The notes under the pieces are model-generated. The model was not told the origin of the DNA. It ran no database searches and saw only the letters and a list, made by a program, of their open reading frames with translations. This document shows, one piece after another, positions 31,775 through 41,020 of a stretch of DNA of 64,000 bases (the first letter of the stretch is position 1; every line of letters begins with the position of its first letter). The DNA is from Echinicola salinicaeni. Its GTDB lineage: Bacteria; Bacteroidota; Bacteroidia; Cytophagales; Cyclobacteriaceae. The stretch covers positions 558,001 to 622,000 of the forward strand of contig NZ_JACODZ010000002.1 of NCBI RefSeq assembly GCF_014280965.1, written 5' to 3'. The translations under genes were made by a program, and so were the position numbers.

Positions 31775-31830
31775 TTTAACGGTCCGGCTATGCGCATTGT
31801 CCCTAAGGGCATTGCGTATAGGCTTTATTG
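31775..31830 (-). other. attC-half-like palindrome
   Basis: Minus strand: GCCTATACGCAATGCCC, TTAGGGACAATGCGCATAGC, then CCGGACCGTTAAAC. GTTAAAC (about 31778-31784) fits GTTRRRY exactly and the arms GCCTATACGCA / TGCGCATAGC pair. It lies just 3' of gene 31849-32367. Confidence 0.55.
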
Positions 31831-31848
31831 ACGTGTCATGTTTTTTCT

Positions 31849-32367
31849 TTAATAGGGTAACCATGATTCATCAAATTTATCTTCAGATTCAAATTCTCTG
31901 TTTGTCCCCCAATAAATTTCATTTTCATGGAAGAACAATAATGCCCATTCTAAACTTTCATCAAATACGGTTAGGTCGTCAGAACCACCATAGAAAAAAG
32001 AGTCCCAATATTTAACTAAAAATTTCCATTTAGTTTTCATAGAAGTTTCTCTGTCCCACGAGAGGAACACTGTCTTGTCAAATGGTAAGGCTCGGTGATA
32101 GAGCCATTTTTTAATTTCCTTTTCGTTTCCTTCCAAAATTCTGGCTTTATCAATAACTCTAAAAAAGTCCTTCTTAAAAGGTATTTGATTATGTAGAGTC
32201 GTCTTGCTTATGTAATTGTCTAGGAAGTGAGAAGCTTCTTTATCTAATGGTTTTAATTCATTCAAGTAATTATCTGGAAGCAAGTCATATTTTTCTTCTG
32301 TAAATCTCCATTTTAAAATGAAGCCATCCATTGGGATTATATGTTTATCTATCTCTTGAAAGTTCAT
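31849..32367 (-). CDS. DUF2947-like protein
   Basis: Start set at ATG 32367 (172 aa, MNFQEIDKHIIPMDGFILKW); a GTG six codons earlier is possible. The later part (PFDKTVFLSWDRETSMKTKW, FLVKYWDSFFYGGSDDLTVF, WALLFFHENEIYWG) resembles DUF2947-type proteins: a strand with 'F.SWD..T...T.W..F..YW..F' and a final strand with 'F...G.I.WG'. The assignment is from pattern memory and tentative. Cytosolic, function unknown. Confidence 0.5.
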   Translation of the reverse strand: MNFQEIDKHIIPMDGFILKWRFTEEKYDLLPDNYLNELKPLDKEASHFLDNYISKTTLHNQIPFKKDFFRVIDKARILEGNEKEIKKWLYHRALPFDKTVFLSWDRETSMKTKWKFLVKYWDSFFYGGSDDLTVFDESLEWALLFFHENEIYWGTNREFESEDKFDESWLPY

Positions 32368-32389
32368 TGTTCTTTTTACATGCACGCCA

Positions 32390-32565
32390 CCGACTGTATA
32401 TAGGCATTACCTTTATATCTCCTATATCTTTATTTCAAAAAAGCCCTCCAAACGAAGGGCTTCCATAATTTATTGTATAGGGTTTAAACAACTTATCACA
32501 AATTCTCAGCTTCTATAATTTAAGAAATTTGAAAGTTTAAATCCACTGTTTATACAAATTTGAAT
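32390..32565 (-). repeat. Cassette boundary and repeat B, copy 4
   Basis: GACTGTATATAGGCATTACC matches the arm region of 31541-31560. From 32432 comes repeat B with hairpin AGCCCTCCAAACGAAGGGCT (32442-32461), TTCCATAATTTATTGTATAG and TTCTCAGCTTCTATAATTTA. Confidence 0.75.
32442..32462 (-). terminator. Terminator hairpin in repeat B4
   Basis: Minus strand: AGCCCTTCG..GGAGGGCT stem then TTTTTT, downstream of the XRE gene. Confidence 0.6.
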
Positions 32566-32631
32566 AGGTTCTTTTCTCTTTCTTATAACGTTAGAAATGT
32601 TTAAGTCCCCTAAGGTTGAGTGTTATTGTAA

Positions 32632-32883
32632 TTATTTGTTTTTCAACAGATTGTCTGCGTCGGACGGACCTTCTGGCCATTTTAAGTCCATTACAAGCTC
32701 CTTTGGACTTACTTTAAGGGCCTTGCAAATCTTATACATGTTTTCAATGGAGGGTTGGGAATTATTTTTACACCATTTTGATACTGTGGTTTCAGAAACA
32801 CCTACCAATTTTGCTAAATCCTTATTGTCTAGACCATGATCTGCTAGAAGACTAGCAATCCTATAAACCTTTTTTCCCATCAT
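32632..32883 (-). CDS. XRE-family DNA-binding protein
   Basis: 83 aa (Met1 or Met2). A single helix-turn-helix of the Cro/CI type: YRIASLLADHGLDNKDLAKL, VGVSETTVSKWCKNNSQPSI and ENMYKICKALKVSPKELVMD, then a short PEGPSDADNLL tail. Many such orphans are antitoxins or regulators of mobile regions. It stands alone at the outer end of the cassette zone; TTCTAACGTTA just 3' of it (about 32585-32596) resembles a core site. Confidence 0.8.
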   Translation of the reverse strand: MMGKKVYRIASLLADHGLDNKDLAKLVGVSETTVSKWCKNNSQPSIENMYKICKALKVSPKELVMDLKWPEGPSDADNLLKNK

Positions 32884-33872
32884 TAATTACTTCTGAATAA
32901 AAAATACAAAGCAAATATAATGATTGTAACTAACTGGTATTCAGTTGATTGTTTAACTAATGGTTTCATAAATTAAACTATTAATTAAATTAATTTGCTT
33001 ATAAGTTAAATTTTTGTCACTTTTGAATAAATTAAACAAATAGATTAGGCCTTATGTTTTTGAAGGCTATCAATTAGCGTACTAAGCTCGGCATAGAAAT
33101 CTGGTAAATTTCATTCCCTCGAGCTTAAGTGATGCGCCTACCTCTTATATTTGTACTATAAGGGTGGCGCTTACTTAATAATCTGCATGGGAATTTACAT
33201 TTGTAAATGGGTTTACCAGAGCCTCTATGATGCGGATTAAAGTAAGTTGTCACCCTTTGGCATTTTACTTTTTCCAGATAAAAATATAAAATCTTATTTG
33301 TTCTTATGAGGAGCTAATCAAGGATTGAATAAACTTTAACTGTTTAAATTTTGTGAACAAACATGTCCGAATTTGATATTATATTTTCTCGTAAACCAAA
33401 AAATCCGATCTAACAGCATTTGGATGGAAGTATAGAGGATATGAATTCTGCGCACATATGCTCCATTCCAAATACCCAAAAACACCATCAAACCTATTTT
33501 AAAATGTATACATCGTACCGGGTACCTCATACCCCGTACTTTTCGACGATTCGGAGGCTGCATTCGCCTGGGGGACGCCCCTCGCGTCTGGTAGGGCAGC
33601 CTGGCCTGGGGCTTTATTAGCACCGGGATTTAATCAATTTCTTAATGAATGTAGAAAGAAGGAAGCTAAAAGTCGAAAGGCGAAGGCTGAAAGCTTTGGA
33701 GTACGTATTGGACGGGGAGATTTATATGCTCTAAGACGGTAATTTACCCCCACCTAACCTCCCCCTGAAAGGGGAGGGACCGATCTCCTTACCGAGATCG
33801 AAAAGCCCTCTTTCAGGAGGATTTAGGAGGTAATTACGAGAATAATTCATTCTCGGACCGTGATCCATAATA
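32884..33872. other. Long gene-free stretch
   Basis: About 1 kb without a supported gene. AT-rich up to 33350; then GC-richer decayed-looking sequence (GGAGGCTGCATTCGCCTGGG) and a dispersed hairpin CCCCTGAAAGGGGAGGG near 33760, followed by GACCGATCTCC/GAGATCGAAAAG-type pairing. The open frames 33336-33623 and 33420-33620 lack coding character. Confidence 0.5.
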
Positions 33873-34110
33873 CGGCCCTTGGAGCTGTTGGTTTTGTGGA
33901 GTTGATGGAGGGCGTTAAAAAAAGAAGTTAGCTAGCCCTCGGCTAGATCCACTTCTTTTTAGCCCGTAGACAGCGACACAAAATACCTTTGGGATTAACG
34001 CCATCTTCATCGTATGAATAAATGGCACAAAGGTAAAACAGCTCCACCGGCCTAGACCTTTTTGCTACTTTTTCCGGCAATGGGAAAAAGTAGGGGAATA
34101 AAAAGAGAAA
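33873..34110 (+). repeat. Element D, copy 2
   Basis: Same fold as 19983-20225 with compensatory changes: P1 GGAGCTG (33881-33887)/CAGCTCC (34039-34045); P2 GGTTTTGTG/CACAAAATACC (33977-33987); P3 AAAAAGAAGT/ACTTCTTTTT (33951-33960) with inner CTAGCC/GGCTAG; P4 TACCTTTG/CAAAGGTA; P5 CTACTTTTTCC/GGGAAAAAGTAG (about 34065-34093). Conserved GGAGGGCGTTAA and CGGCCTAGA blocks. It lies about 180 bp upstream of the TlpA-SusC-SusD operon. Confidence 0.75.
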
Positions 34111-34287
34111 GGGGAATTAAAGGCTTCGGAAGGCGGGATTGGTTCTACCGGCTCACCGGGATCGCAATGACGGATTCGAGGACGTTCTCGCCTCCGTACT
34201 CCAGTCTTTAATCTAGCATCTTGTGTCTAATATCTATTAAGACTTTAGACCAAGCATTCCAATATTTCTACAAAGACCTTTATAACT

Positions 34288-35670
34288 ATGAAAGCGTTAA
34301 CGAAAAACTGCTTCCTGGCATTTCTATGCCTTTTTGGAAGTGATTTATTTCCACAGACGAAAGTTGCTGACACCTTTACTGGAGGAGCGGTCGTGAGTAA
34401 TGCCGCTCCTTCACAGCTAAGCGAACTGAAAGTAGGGGACCTGGTACCCGACCTGCTGATCGAAAATGTCCTCAACCATCCCGAAGGAAAAGTGCAGCTC
34501 TCCGATTACCGTGGCAAACTCCTGATCCTGGACTTCTGGGCCACCTGGTGTGCGCCTTGTATTGCGGGATTTTCTAAAGCCGATAAGCTGCAGAAGGAAT
34601 TCCAAGACCGATTGGCCATTCTTCCAGTAACCTATCAGGAAAAGGAAAAAGTGGATAAGCTTTTTGAAAAGCTTTCCAGCCTCAAGGACATCCGTATGCC
34701 CATGGCCGTAGCCGATAATACCCTCAGAGGATTGTTCCCCCACAGGACCTTGCCGCATTATGTATGGATCGATAGGACAGGGGAGGTGGTGGCCATTACA
34801 GAAGCCGATAAGCTCACTGCCGATAATATCCGCAAGTACCTAGCGGGAGATTCCCTTGACCTCAAGCTGAAAGCAGACCGTTACACACCGCTTGAAAAAT
34901 CAGCTTTCCTGATAGCGGAAAACACCCATATTCCTAGAAAACCCATGGTCTTTCAGTCCGCATTGACCGGATATATCCCAGGACTTATTTCGGAATATGC
35001 CTATTTCCCCAAGGACAAAAGGGGAAAGCGGGTCATCATGACCAATCAGCCTCGGATCAATTTTTTCCAGAAAGCCTATGCGGAGGGCAAGGTGGCCAAG
35101 GTATTCCATGGAAACCGTATTGAAATTCAGTCAAAGCAGGCCGATAAACTGACCACAGACCTCACCGGAACTGCTTATGAAGAATGGAGCAAAGCAAACG
35201 CCTTCTGCCTGGAATACATCGTTCCTTGGGAAGATGCCGAGAACTTTTGGGCCTATTTCCAGCAGGACCTTAAGCGATGGTTTCCGGAATTTGAAAGCAG
35301 CATAGTCCTCAGAGACAGAAAAGTCTATGCCTTGGTAAAACTGGACCCGGACAGGAACTATCAGTCGGAAGGAGGAGAAAAAATCTTTAAGATGGATGCT
35401 TTTGGAGCCACCCTGCACAATGCCTCCTTGTCCAAGTTCATTGCCCGTTTAAACTACCTCTTCTTGCAGTCCAGCCCTTTACCATTGGTGGACAAAACAG
35501 GTATAGATCATCCCGTGGACCTTGACCTAAATGTCTCATTGGGCGATATCGAGCAATTGAGAAAAGCCTTGGAGCAGCAAGGCTATGGATTAGTGGAGAC
35601 CACCGAAGAAATTGAAATCCTGGTGATCCGTGATGCAAAAGACCATAACCCCATAAGCTATGAAAAATAA
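34288..35670 (+). CDS. TlpA-like thioredoxin protein with DUF3738-like C-terminus
   Basis: 460 aa. A signal peptide (MKALTKNCFLAFLCLFGSDL) is followed by a TlpA/thioredoxin domain at about residues 48-190 (VGDLVPDLLIENVLNHPEGK, active site WATWCAPC, LPHYVWIDRTGEVV). The remaining 270 residues end in PLPLVDKTGIDHPVDLDLNV plus ALEQQGYGLVETTEEIEILV, the pattern of DUF3738/TIGR03435 proteins. Predicted periplasmic. It overlaps the SusC start by 11 bp and is the first gene of the uptake operon, suggesting a thiol-redox or surface-exposed helper role in uptake. Confidence 0.8.
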   Translation: MKALTKNCFLAFLCLFGSDLFPQTKVADTFTGGAVVSNAAPSQLSELKVGDLVPDLLIENVLNHPEGKVQLSDYRGKLLILDFWATWCAPCIAGFSKADKLQKEFQDRLAILPVTYQEKEKVDKLFEKLSSLKDIRMPMAVADNTLRGLFPHRTLPHYVWIDRTGEVVAITEADKLTADNIRKYLAGDSLDLKLKADRYTPLEKSAFLIAENTHIPRKPMVFQSALTGYIPGLISEYAYFPKDKRGKRVIMTNQPRINFFQKAYAEGKVAKVFHGNRIEIQSKQADKLTTDLTGTAYEEWSKANAFCLEYIVPWEDAENFWAYFQQDLKRWFPEFESSIVLRDRKVYALVKLDPDRNYQSEGGEKIFKMDAFGATLHNASLSKFIARLNYLFLQSSPLPLVDKTGIDHPVDLDLNVSLGDIEQLRKALEQQGYGLVETTEEIEILVIRDAKDHNPISYEK

Positions 35671-38600
35671 TTTACTGTTATACTTTGCGCTGCTGTTTTT
35701 AGGAAGTAGCGCCTTGGCCCAGGAGGCTAGGCTGATGGGAAGCGTAAAAACTGGCGAGAACCTTCAGGCACTGCCTGGAGCACTGGTCCTCGTACAGGAA
35801 ACCGGCAAGGGTACGGTCACTGATGAAAAAGGTTTTTTCCACTTTAACCTGGATACGGGGCATTACCATTTGGAAATAAGCTATTTGGGCTATTCGGCTA
35901 GGACCGTGGAGGTAACAGTTCCGGCTAGCGGTCCTATAGATATAGTCTTGTCAGGAGAAAGCTTGGCCATGGATGCCGTGGAGGTCGTATCCACAGGCTA
36001 CCAGTCCATTCCAAAGGAAAGAGCCACTGGATCTTTTGCCCATATCGATAGGCAGCTTTTAAATAGAAAGGTAAGCCCTAATATTTTGGAGCGGTTAGAG
36101 GATATTACCCCGGGACTTATCTTCAATAGGGCAGGGCCTGGCGGTGATGATATCAGCATCAGGGGAAGAAATACCATCAATGCCGGCACACAACCCCTGA
36201 TCGTGGTAGATGGTTTTCCCTATGATGGGGACATAGAAAACATCAACCCCAATGACGTCGAGAGCATCACTGTATTGAAGGATGCCGCTGCGGCTTCGAT
36301 TTGGGGGGCCAGGGCTGGAAATGGAGTGATCGTCATCACCACCAAAAAGTCGGAATTTGGTGCCTCGCCAAACCTCTCCCTGAATGTAAACACCACTTGG
36401 GGCCAAAGACCCGATCCCAATTATGTACCATCCATGTCGGTCCCTGATTTTATAGAAATGGAAAAGGAGCTCTTTAGTAGAGGGTATTACGCCTCGGCCG
36501 AACGAAGCCGTAGCAAAGCACCCCTTACCCCGGTGGTCGAGTTGCTCATTGCAGCCAGGGATGGACTGATTTCTTCCGAAGAAGCAGAGCAACAGATAGC
36601 CACCTTAAAGGACTTCAGTTATAGGGAGGATCAGGAGCGATACCTCTACAGGGAAAGTGTACACAGACAATATGCACTCAGCCTGGACGGGGGAGGTGAA
36701 AATCAGCGGTACCTGCTCAGTTTGGGCTATGACCGGAACTTGGATAACTTAAGAGGAAGAGGCAATGACCGTTGGACACTAAATGCCAACCATACCTTTA
36801 AATTCCTGGAGGATAAGCTACAGATCAACTCATCCGCTTACTATACGGAATATGGGAGGGAAAACAATGGGGTTGACCCATCTGATGTGAGGATGTCCTC
36901 AAGCAGTATTATGTATCCCTATGCCCGCTTGGCAGATGAGAGGGGCAATCCTTTGCCCATTACCATGGATTACAGGAACGGTTTTAAAGACTCGGCCGAA
37001 GGGGAGGGGCTGCTCAATTGGGATTATATCCCTTTGGAAGAACAAAAATGGCAAGAGAAAACCAATCGGACCCAAGAGTATCGGGTGAATTTTAATGCAC
37101 GGTACAGTTTGACCAATGCCCTAAAAGGGACCATTTACTATCAATACCTCCATAGAAATACCGTCAATAGGGAGTTTTACCACCAGAATGCCTATTATGC
37201 AAGGGACCTGATCAATACTTATACCCAAAAAGACGATCAGGGGAACTTGACCTACCCTGTCCCCATGGGCGGTATCCTGGACCTTGGAGATAGACGAAAC
37301 GCTGTACATATGCTGAGGGGACAGCTATCCTATAATAACGTATGGAACCAAATGCACCGGTTGGATGCCATAGGGGGATGGGAGTTGAGGAACAGTACGA
37401 CCGATAGTAACCTGGCCAGGTACTATGCTTATGATGATGAACTCGCCACCAACCAGCCTGTGGATTATAAAACCCGTTTCCCTCGCTATTATAATCCTTC
37501 TTCCTCCGGCTTGATCACTTTCAGAAATGGACTTTCAGGACGGGCAGACCGCTTTGTTTCCTATTATATGAATGCGGCCTATTCCTATGATGATAGAATT
37601 ACCCTATCCCTGAGTGGGCGTAAGGACATGTCCAATTTGTTTGGTGTCAGGACCAATCAGAAAGGCGTGCCCCTTTGGTCAGCCGGAGCGGCTTGGACCA
37701 TCAGTCAGGAAGGTTTTTATAAAATGGATGGCTTGCCTTATCTGAAATTAAGAGCGACTTTCGGTTATAACGGTAATATCGACCGCTCTTTGACTGCCTA
37801 TACTACAGCCAGACGAACTGGAACAAGCTATTTTACAGGCTTGCCATATGCAGTGGTCCAGAATCCACCCAACCCGGAACTGAGATGGGAAAGGATTCGC
37901 ATGGCTAATATTGGCTTGGACCTGGAAAACAAAAAAGGCTCCATTGCTGCTTCGGTAGAGTATTTTGTGAAATCTGGATTGGATCTGATCGGTACCACAC
38001 CATTCGCCCCTTCCTCAGGCATTACCGAATTTACAGGAAATACCGCCAGTACCCGATCACAGGGAATGGACATTTCCTTAAACCTAATGCCTATCAGGAC
38101 CAAACATTTCACTTGGAACCTGAATATACTTTCCAGTTTTATAAAGGAAAAAGTTACCCGATATGAAATGGAGGCGCCCATGATCAGTTATATCAGGGAA
38201 GGTTCCTTCCTGACGATACCCATGGAAGGTAGACCTTTATATGCCTTGTATACCTTCGAGTGGGCAGGATTGGACCCGGATACAGGAGCCCCAAGGGGAT
38301 ACTTGGATGATGAGCCAAGTACTGATTATAGGACCATCATAGGTAATATTACAGCTGAGAACATCAATTATAGCGGTCCGGTGAGGCCTACCGCTTTTGG
38401 GGCCATTCGGAATACCTTTTCATGGAGAAGGCTTGCTCTTTCTTTTAACCTTTCCTATAGGGCAGGGTACTACTTCAGACGGCCATCGGTAAACTATTCT
38501 GATGTATATACGGCCCAAGGTACCCATGGGGACTTCTATAAAAGGTGGCAGCTGCCGGGTGATGAGCAGCTGACCGAAGTCCCCTCCATGCCTGATTCCC

Positions 38601-38863
38601 GAGATGCCATAAGGGATATTTTCTATAACCTTTCTGAAGTATTGATAGAAAGGGGAGATCACCTGAGATTCCAGGATATTAGCTTCTCCTATACCTTGGA
38701 TGAAAACAACTGGCTAAAAGCACCTTTTCAAAAGGTCGAATGCTATGCCTATATCAATAATCTTGGTGTGATCTGGAAGGCCACCGATAAGGTGTCCGAT
38801 CCTGATTACCGGTCCCAAAAAGCCCTTCGAAGTGTTTCTCTGGGACTAAGGCTTGACTTTTAG
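35660..38863 (+). CDS. SusC/RagA-family TonB-dependent outer-membrane transporter
   Basis: 1067 aa. Signal peptide ending SSALAQ, a carboxypeptidase-regulatory-like domain (GSVKTGENLQALPGALVLVQ, ISYLGYSARTVEV), then the plug with the SusC marker DAAAASIWGARAGNGVIVIT and IVVDGFPYDG, then a long beta-barrel ending LGLRLDF with terminal Phe. It should import an oligosaccharide or peptide-type ligand across the outer membrane together with the SusD-like lipoprotein downstream. No FecR or sigma gene is adjacent, so control by that route is not evident. Confidence 0.9.
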   Translation: MKNNLLLYFALLFLGSSALAQEARLMGSVKTGENLQALPGALVLVQETGKGTVTDEKGFFHFNLDTGHYHLEISYLGYSARTVEVTVPASGPIDIVLSGESLAMDAVEVVSTGYQSIPKERATGSFAHIDRQLLNRKVSPNILERLEDITPGLIFNRAGPGGDDISIRGRNTINAGTQPLIVVDGFPYDGDIENINPNDVESITVLKDAAAASIWGARAGNGVIVITTKKSEFGASPNLSLNVNTTWGQRPDPNYVPSMSVPDFIEMEKELFSRGYYASAERSRSKAPLTPVVELLIAARDGLISSEEAEQQIATLKDFSYREDQERYLYRESVHRQYALSLDGGGENQRYLLSLGYDRNLDNLRGRGNDRWTLNANHTFKFLEDKLQINSSAYYTEYGRENNGVDPSDVRMSSSSIMYPYARLADERGNPLPITMDYRNGFKDSAEGEGLLNWDYIPLEEQKWQEKTNRTQEYRVNFNARYSLTNALKGTIYYQYLHRNTVNREFYHQNAYYARDLINTYTQKDDQGNLTYPVPMGGILDLGDRRNAVHMLRGQLSYNNVWNQMHRLDAIGGWELRNSTTDSNLARYYAYDDELATNQPVDYKTRFPRYYNPSSSGLITFRNGLSGRADRFVSYYMNAAYSYDDRITLSLSGRKDMSNLFGVRTNQKGVPLWSAGAAWTISQEGFYKMDGLPYLKLRATFGYNGNIDRSLTAYTTARRTGTSYFTGLPYAVVQNPPNPELRWERIRMANIGLDLENKKGSIAASVEYFVKSGLDLIGTTPFAPSSGITEFTGNTASTRSQGMDISLNLMPIRTKHFTWNLNILSSFIKEKVTRYEMEAPMISYIREGSFLTIPMEGRPLYALYTFEWAGLDPDTGAPRGYLDDEPSTDYRTIIGNITAENINYSGPVRPTAFGAIRNTFSWRRLALSFNLSYRAGYYFRRPSVNYSDVYTAQGTHGDFYKRWQLPGDEQLTEVPSMPDSRDAIRDIFYNLSEVLIERGDHLRFQDISFSYTLDENNWLKAPFQKVECYAYINNLGVIWKATDKVSDPDYRSQKALRSVSLGLRLDF

Positions 38864-38935
38864 TGGAAGTATTCAGGATGAAATAAGCACCTATCAAACC
38901 TATTAAAATCATTGTTAGGACAAAAACCAAACACC

Positions 38936-40303
38936 ATGAACATAATCAGATATATCAATAAATTAATGTTTGTTTTAGTGGTCAGCCCGATGTTTAGCTG
39001 CGAATCCTTTCTCGACGAAAGACCGGATAAATCCTTGGTGGTCCCATCCACCTTGGAAGATTTTCAGACTCTCTTGGACAATGAGGTTGGCGTGATGAAC
39101 CATGGCCCTGCCTTGGGACTCATTTCTTCTGACGAATATTATACCTCTTATCAGGGATGGCAGGGCTTCATTACCGCCATTGAGAGAAATGGATATATCT
39201 GGAAGAAAGAAATCTATGAGGGTTTTGGAGGAGCCGACTGGAAGGTCCCTTACGAAAGTGTGTTTTACAGTAATATTGTCCTGGAAGGACTCGAAAAAGT
39301 AACCATTAATGAAGAAAACCAGGCCTGGTGGAATAGGCTCAGGGGATCAGCGCTCTTTTATAGGTCCTTCGCCTTTTATGGCTTATTGGACATTTACGCA
39401 CCGGTATATGATCCCAGTAGTGCAGCCACGGATTGGGGAATTCCTATTAGGCTTACTGCTGATGTCAATGCCCCCGTCTTTAGGGAATCTGTCGATAATG
39501 GTTATAGACAAATCATCGAGGATCTGGAAGAAGCCAGTAACCTGCTGCCTGAACGTCCGGATTATTTGACCAGACCATCGGCTACAGCTTGTGATGCATT
39601 ATTGGCAAGGGTTTATTTGGTGATGGGGGATTATGAGCAAGCATTGCAAGCCGCTGAGAGGTCCCTAGGAAAGATGAATGACCTAATAGATTATAACCTC
39701 TTGGATGAAACAGCTGCCCGTCCCATTACAGGAGAGAATGTGGAAGTGATTTTCAGAAATCGTATGGTGTCATACAGTTTTGCCAATTCCCCATTGGTTT
39801 ATGTAGATCCAAATATAATAGGGCTCTACCATGAAAATGATCTTAGGAAGGATATCTTTTTTGAAAAAAGGGGAGAAGGGAAGTATTCCTTTCGTGGAAC
39901 TTATACCGGCGATCTGGGTCTGTTTTCAGGCTTGACCACTGCAGAACTCTTATTGGTAAAGGCAGAATGTGAAGTACGAGCTGGTAAAATTATTAAAGCA
40001 AATGAGGCATTAAACCAACTCTTGGAAAAACGATACAGGGAAGGAAGCTTCTTTCCTCTTGATATTCAGGAAGAAGATGACTTATTGGATCAGGTATTCG
40101 CAGAAAGAAGAAAAGAACTCGTATTCAGGGGAAGCAGGTGGACCGATCTGAGAAGGTTAAATAAAAGCGGGGACCTGTCCGAAACACTTACTAGGGAACT
40201 AGATGGTCAGGTCTATACCCTTCCACCAAATGATCCTCGCTATGTCCTTCCCATTCCTCCAGAGGAAATCAATGTAGCAGACATCCCCCAAAATCCCAGA
40301 TAA
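38936..40303 (+). CDS. SusD/RagB-family lipoprotein
   Basis: ATG 38936 gives 455 aa (a TTG eight codons earlier is unlikely). The signal MNIIRYINKLMFVLVVSPMF ends before a lipidation Cys (FSCESFLDERPDKS), the normal SusD start. TPR-like helices follow (ALLARVYLVMGDYEQALQAA), and the C-terminal RagB/SusD segment VFAERRKELVFRGSRWTDLR and LPIPPEEI is typical. It forms the substrate-capturing lid on the SusC-like transporter. It is separated by 72 bp from SusC. No further operon gene follows, so the substrate cannot be deduced. Confidence 0.9.
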   Translation: MNIIRYINKLMFVLVVSPMFSCESFLDERPDKSLVVPSTLEDFQTLLDNEVGVMNHGPALGLISSDEYYTSYQGWQGFITAIERNGYIWKKEIYEGFGGADWKVPYESVFYSNIVLEGLEKVTINEENQAWWNRLRGSALFYRSFAFYGLLDIYAPVYDPSSAATDWGIPIRLTADVNAPVFRESVDNGYRQIIEDLEEASNLLPERPDYLTRPSATACDALLARVYLVMGDYEQALQAAERSLGKMNDLIDYNLLDETAARPITGENVEVIFRNRMVSYSFANSPLVYVDPNIIGLYHENDLRKDIFFEKRGEGKYSFRGTYTGDLGLFSGLTTAELLLVKAECEVRAGKIIKANEALNQLLEKRYREGSFFPLDIQEEDDLLDQVFAERRKELVFRGSRWTDLRRLNKSGDLSETLTRELDGQVYTLPPNDPRYVLPIPPEEINVADIPQNPR

Positions 40304-40416
40304 GACCCAAATATGTAATAAGTAGAGATTATACCATGTTCAGGGGATAAAGACATAGCTCCGTCTGCCGTATTCATGTTTAATTTAAACCGGATTGATT
40401 ATTAAAGGCGAATCTT

Positions 40417-40580
40417 GGTGGGCGGAGCTTAATTATAAGTAGCAAGTAACTAGATGATAGTAGCAAGAACTATAGAGAAAAGAATAAAGATGAAAGACTT
40501 GATTTCGGAGACGAGAACACCTATTCCTCCGTCATTGCGAACGAAGTGAAGTTTACCTGCCTCAGGTAGGCAATCTCCTC
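40417..40580. repeat. 165-bp direct repeat, unit 1
   Basis: From GGTGGGCGGAGCTTAATT to GGCAATCTCCTCTTCG; nearly identical to 40853-41020 (differences are a few bases, such as ATAAG/TTGAG). It includes ATGATAGTAGCAAGAA and GAGACGAGAACACCTATTCC. Probably a local duplication. Confidence 0.8.
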
Positions 40581-40852
40581 TTCGGAACACGGGATTGCAT
40601 TACCAAAGGCTTCAAATCGATGTCATCCTGACAAAGGAAGAATCTCGTGCTGTTCCAAGTCTCTAGCAAAGAGGTGACTTGGAACTCAAATAAAAGGGAG
40701 CCTGCCTGGAGGCAGACAGGTCTCCAGACTCCCAAACTAAACGCTTTATAATCAAACAAACCAAATTACTAAATACAATGAAAATACAGCTTCGTCCACC
40801 AAATCAATCAATGTTCAATTTTAAACAAATATTAACCGGGTTACACATCAAC

Positions 40853-41020
40853 AGGTGGGCGGAGCTTAATTTGAGTAGTAAGTAGCTAGATGATAGTAGC
40901 AAGAATTATAGAGAAAAGAATAAAGATGAAAGACTTGATTTCAGAGACGAGAACACCTATTCCTCCGTCATTGCGAACGAAGTGAAGTTTACCTGCCTCA
41001 GGTAGGCAATCTCACCTTCG
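40853..41020. repeat. 165-bp direct repeat, unit 2
   Basis: Second unit of the duplication, 272 bp after the end of the first. It leads into an inverted GTCAGACAGGGCGGATCC and TTCGCAATGACGGG element. Confidence 0.8.

Noticed and set aside
20270-32560. CRISPR array
   Set aside because: Repeats A and B recur, but the intervals are long genes of different length, not short unique spacers, and no cas gene is present.
33336-33623. Two opposite open frames of 95 and 66 codons
   Set aside because: Low-complexity, arginine/proline-rich translation without family likeness; typical shadow of non-coding GC-rich sequence.
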